The position numbers and the translations under genes were made by a program. 64,000 nt of DNA from Ixodes scapularis (taxonomy: Eukaryota; Arthropoda; Arachnida; Ixodida; Ixodidae): contig NW_024609947.1 of NCBI RefSeq assembly GCF_016920785.2, positions 61,000 to 124,999 on the forward strand. Direction: 5' to 3'. The notes beneath the pieces are model-generated. The model worked only from the letters and a program-made list of their open reading frames with translations. It ran no database searches and was not told the DNA's origin. Every line of letters starts with the position of its first letter. Within the stretch, counting starts at the first letter, position 1. This document shows positions 62,963 to 64,000 of the stretch, in pieces.

Positions 62963-63295
62963 ACGATGCCGATGATGTCATTAGTGACGTCACTGATGAC
63001 GTCATCAGTGACGATGATGATACGGACTCCGATGACGTCATGAGCGATGATGACGATGACGATGCGGATGTCGGTGACGTCATCAGTGACGTCACTGATG
63101 ACGTCATTCGTGATGATGACAATGACGATGCGGATGCCGTTGACGTCATCAGTGACGTCACTGGTGACGTCATCGGTGATGATGACGATGGCGATGCGGA
63201 TGCCGGTGAGGTCATCAGTGACGTCACTGATGACGTCATCAGTGATGATGACGACGATGCGGATGCCGGTGACGACATCTGGGAGGTCACGTGAC
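62963..63295. repeat. Minisatellite with about 11 TGACGTCA sites
   Basis: Units of roughly 70-75 bases, each with TGACGTCATCAGTGACGTCA-like cores and GATGATGACGATG spacers. I count 11 perfect TGACGTCA palindromes (full CRE sites). Frames on both strands (D/V/S-rich or S/T-rich) are by-products of the repeat. Confidence 0.85.
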
Positions 63296-63520
63296 GTCGG
63301 CGGGGGGGGGGGTCACGTGACCCTGGGGGTGGTCACGTGACCTCGGGGGGTCGCGTGACCTCAGGGGGTCACGTGATTTCAGGGGGTCACGTGACCCTGC
63401 CAAGTCACGTGACGCCCCTGAGGTCACGTGACCCTGGGGAGGGGTCACGTGACCTTGGGGTGACCTTGGGGGTCACGTGACCTTAGGATGACCTTGGGGG
63501 TCGCATGACCTTGGGGTGAC
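63290..63520. repeat. Minisatellite of GGTCACGTGACCT units
   Basis: A dozen or so units of 16-25 bases with GTCACGTGAC cores and G-run spacers. With two further units at 62917 and 62955, about 11 perfect CACGTG E-boxes are present. Confidence 0.85.
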
Positions 63521-63524
63521 CCTA

Positions 63525-63606
63525 ATTACGCCGACGCCGACGTCGACGCCGACGGCGACGCCAACGGCGACGGCGACGCCAGCGGCGACGGCGACGGCGA
63601 CGCCGC
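63525..63606. repeat. GACGCC/GGCGAC hexamer-type repeat
   Basis: Alternating CGACGCCGACG and GGCGACGGCGACGCC words for about 80 bases. Confidence 0.85.
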
Positions 63607-63643
63607 TCAAGCCGGGAACGGGCCCCTAAGAGCTGCGCTCTAA

Positions 63644-64000
63644 AAAGGTCCAAGGCGCCTAGGAAGAAGGTTCCTGCTCAAGCTGAGTCAGCCGAATACA
63701 CTGCAGTCGCTGACCAACGTGACTGTCAGCTCGGTTTCTCAGCTGGGCACGGACATCATCGCCTGGTTTCACCAGATAGATTTCTGGTTCCAGACGTTTA
63801 AAGTTGCACCAGGTGAGGCCATCCCATTGATTGTATCCAAGCTACCATCTAATTACTCCATGTGGATTAGGTACCACCTCAAGACAGCCGAGCTAACAAC
63901 GTAGAAGCAAATGAAGAAAGCTTTCCGTCGTCGTTACAACCTGGACAACGAAGCTGGGATGAAACAAAAGATGTTCAGCACAAGTCAGCACTCGGGAGAG
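63644..64000 (+). pseudogene. Gag-like retrotransposon fragment, runs off the window
   Basis: Plus frame with VSQLGTDIIAWFHQIDFWFQ, then APGEAIPLIVSKLPSNY, a TAG at 63902-63904, then KQMKKAFRRRYNLDNE in phase. The spacing (helical W/F-rich start, then a KAF-x-RRY motif) is that of retrotransposon Gag capsid regions. It is broken by the stop and continues past the window end. It is not similar to the gypsy Gag at 27-28.5 kb. Confidence 0.4.

Larger units (their letters stand above)
62857..63643. mobile_element. TIR-bounded element carrying minisatellites
   Basis: A perfect 16-base inverted repeat TTAGAGCGCAGCTCTT / AAGAGCTGCGCTCTAA bounds a block made almost entirely of three tandem-repeat types: GTCACGTGACC units, TGATGACGTCATCAGTGACG units, and GACGCC/GGCGAC units. 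A partial second copy lies at 53225-53478 with the same left edge, so the unit is interspersed. No transposase and no clear target duplication. Confidence 0.65.

Noticed and set aside
62922..63290. Long open frames on both strands (S/T/M-rich and D/V-rich proteins)
   Set aside because: They are produced by the TGACGTCA minisatellite, whose period keeps stops out of frame. No domain, start context or neighbours support a gene.

Overview
The window looks like intergenic DNA from a large animal genome, most likely a hard tick (ixodid chelicerate). It shows no bacterial layout, no operons and no recognisable host gene. Nearly every open reading frame I can place belongs to a transposable element. 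The tick assignment is an inference from the element families: I-like and CR1-like LINEs with AATC- or TTTA-type tails, Penelope-like elements with GIY-YIG remnants, and a gypsy element with a tRNA-Lys-like primer site. It was not tested by a search.

Layout. 1-3359: a decayed hAT transposon, carrying a C-terminal transposase fragment, into which a Penelope-like fragment and a TTAA-flanked MITE have inserted. 3.9-14.7 kb: an I-like LINE on the minus strand whose ORF1 is split by two insertions, an inverted Penelope-like dimer with a 12-bp target duplication and a CR1-like LINE. The CR1-like LINE encodes a 2A-like ribosome-skipping motif and has ORF1 and ORF2 in one frame separated by a single stop. 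14.7-21.9 kb: mostly non-coding, with a diverged 0.58-kb tandem duplication, a fold-back element, a TIR element and a MITE. 21890-29282: a complete Ty3/gypsy retrotransposon (minus strand) with apparently identical 700-bp LTRs, a 4-bp target duplication, PBS, PPT, intact gag and pol, and a GGGAAAC slippery site at the gag-pol junction; it is the youngest and most likely functional unit here. 29.6-33 kb: a MITE and two copies of an unclassified repeat. 33.0-37.1 kb: a 5'-truncated LINE (plus) interrupted by a long-TIR Mutator-like element with a 10-bp duplication. 37.1-38.2 kb: gypsy remnants. 38.3-44.1 kb: a nearly intact I/R1-type LINE (minus) with one stop in ORF1 and one frameshift in ORF2.

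45-64 kb is a graveyard of small DNA elements: a second copy of one TTAA MITE family, two 8-bp-TSD elements inserted back-to-back in overlapping targets, hAT termini, fold-back-like elements whose inverted ends are arrays of 12-16-bp repeats, a 200-bp palindrome, several hairpins, LINE fragments, and a TIR-bounded block holding about 11 perfect TGACGTCA sites and about 11 CACGTG sites. The window ends in a broken gag-like frame.

Functionally, non-autonomous elements (MITEs, fold-backs) depend on transposases encoded elsewhere. The LINEs and gypsy carry their own reverse transcriptases. Nested target-site duplications give a relative order of insertion. Boundaries given to the base rest on TIR/TSD structure I could read; others are approximate.
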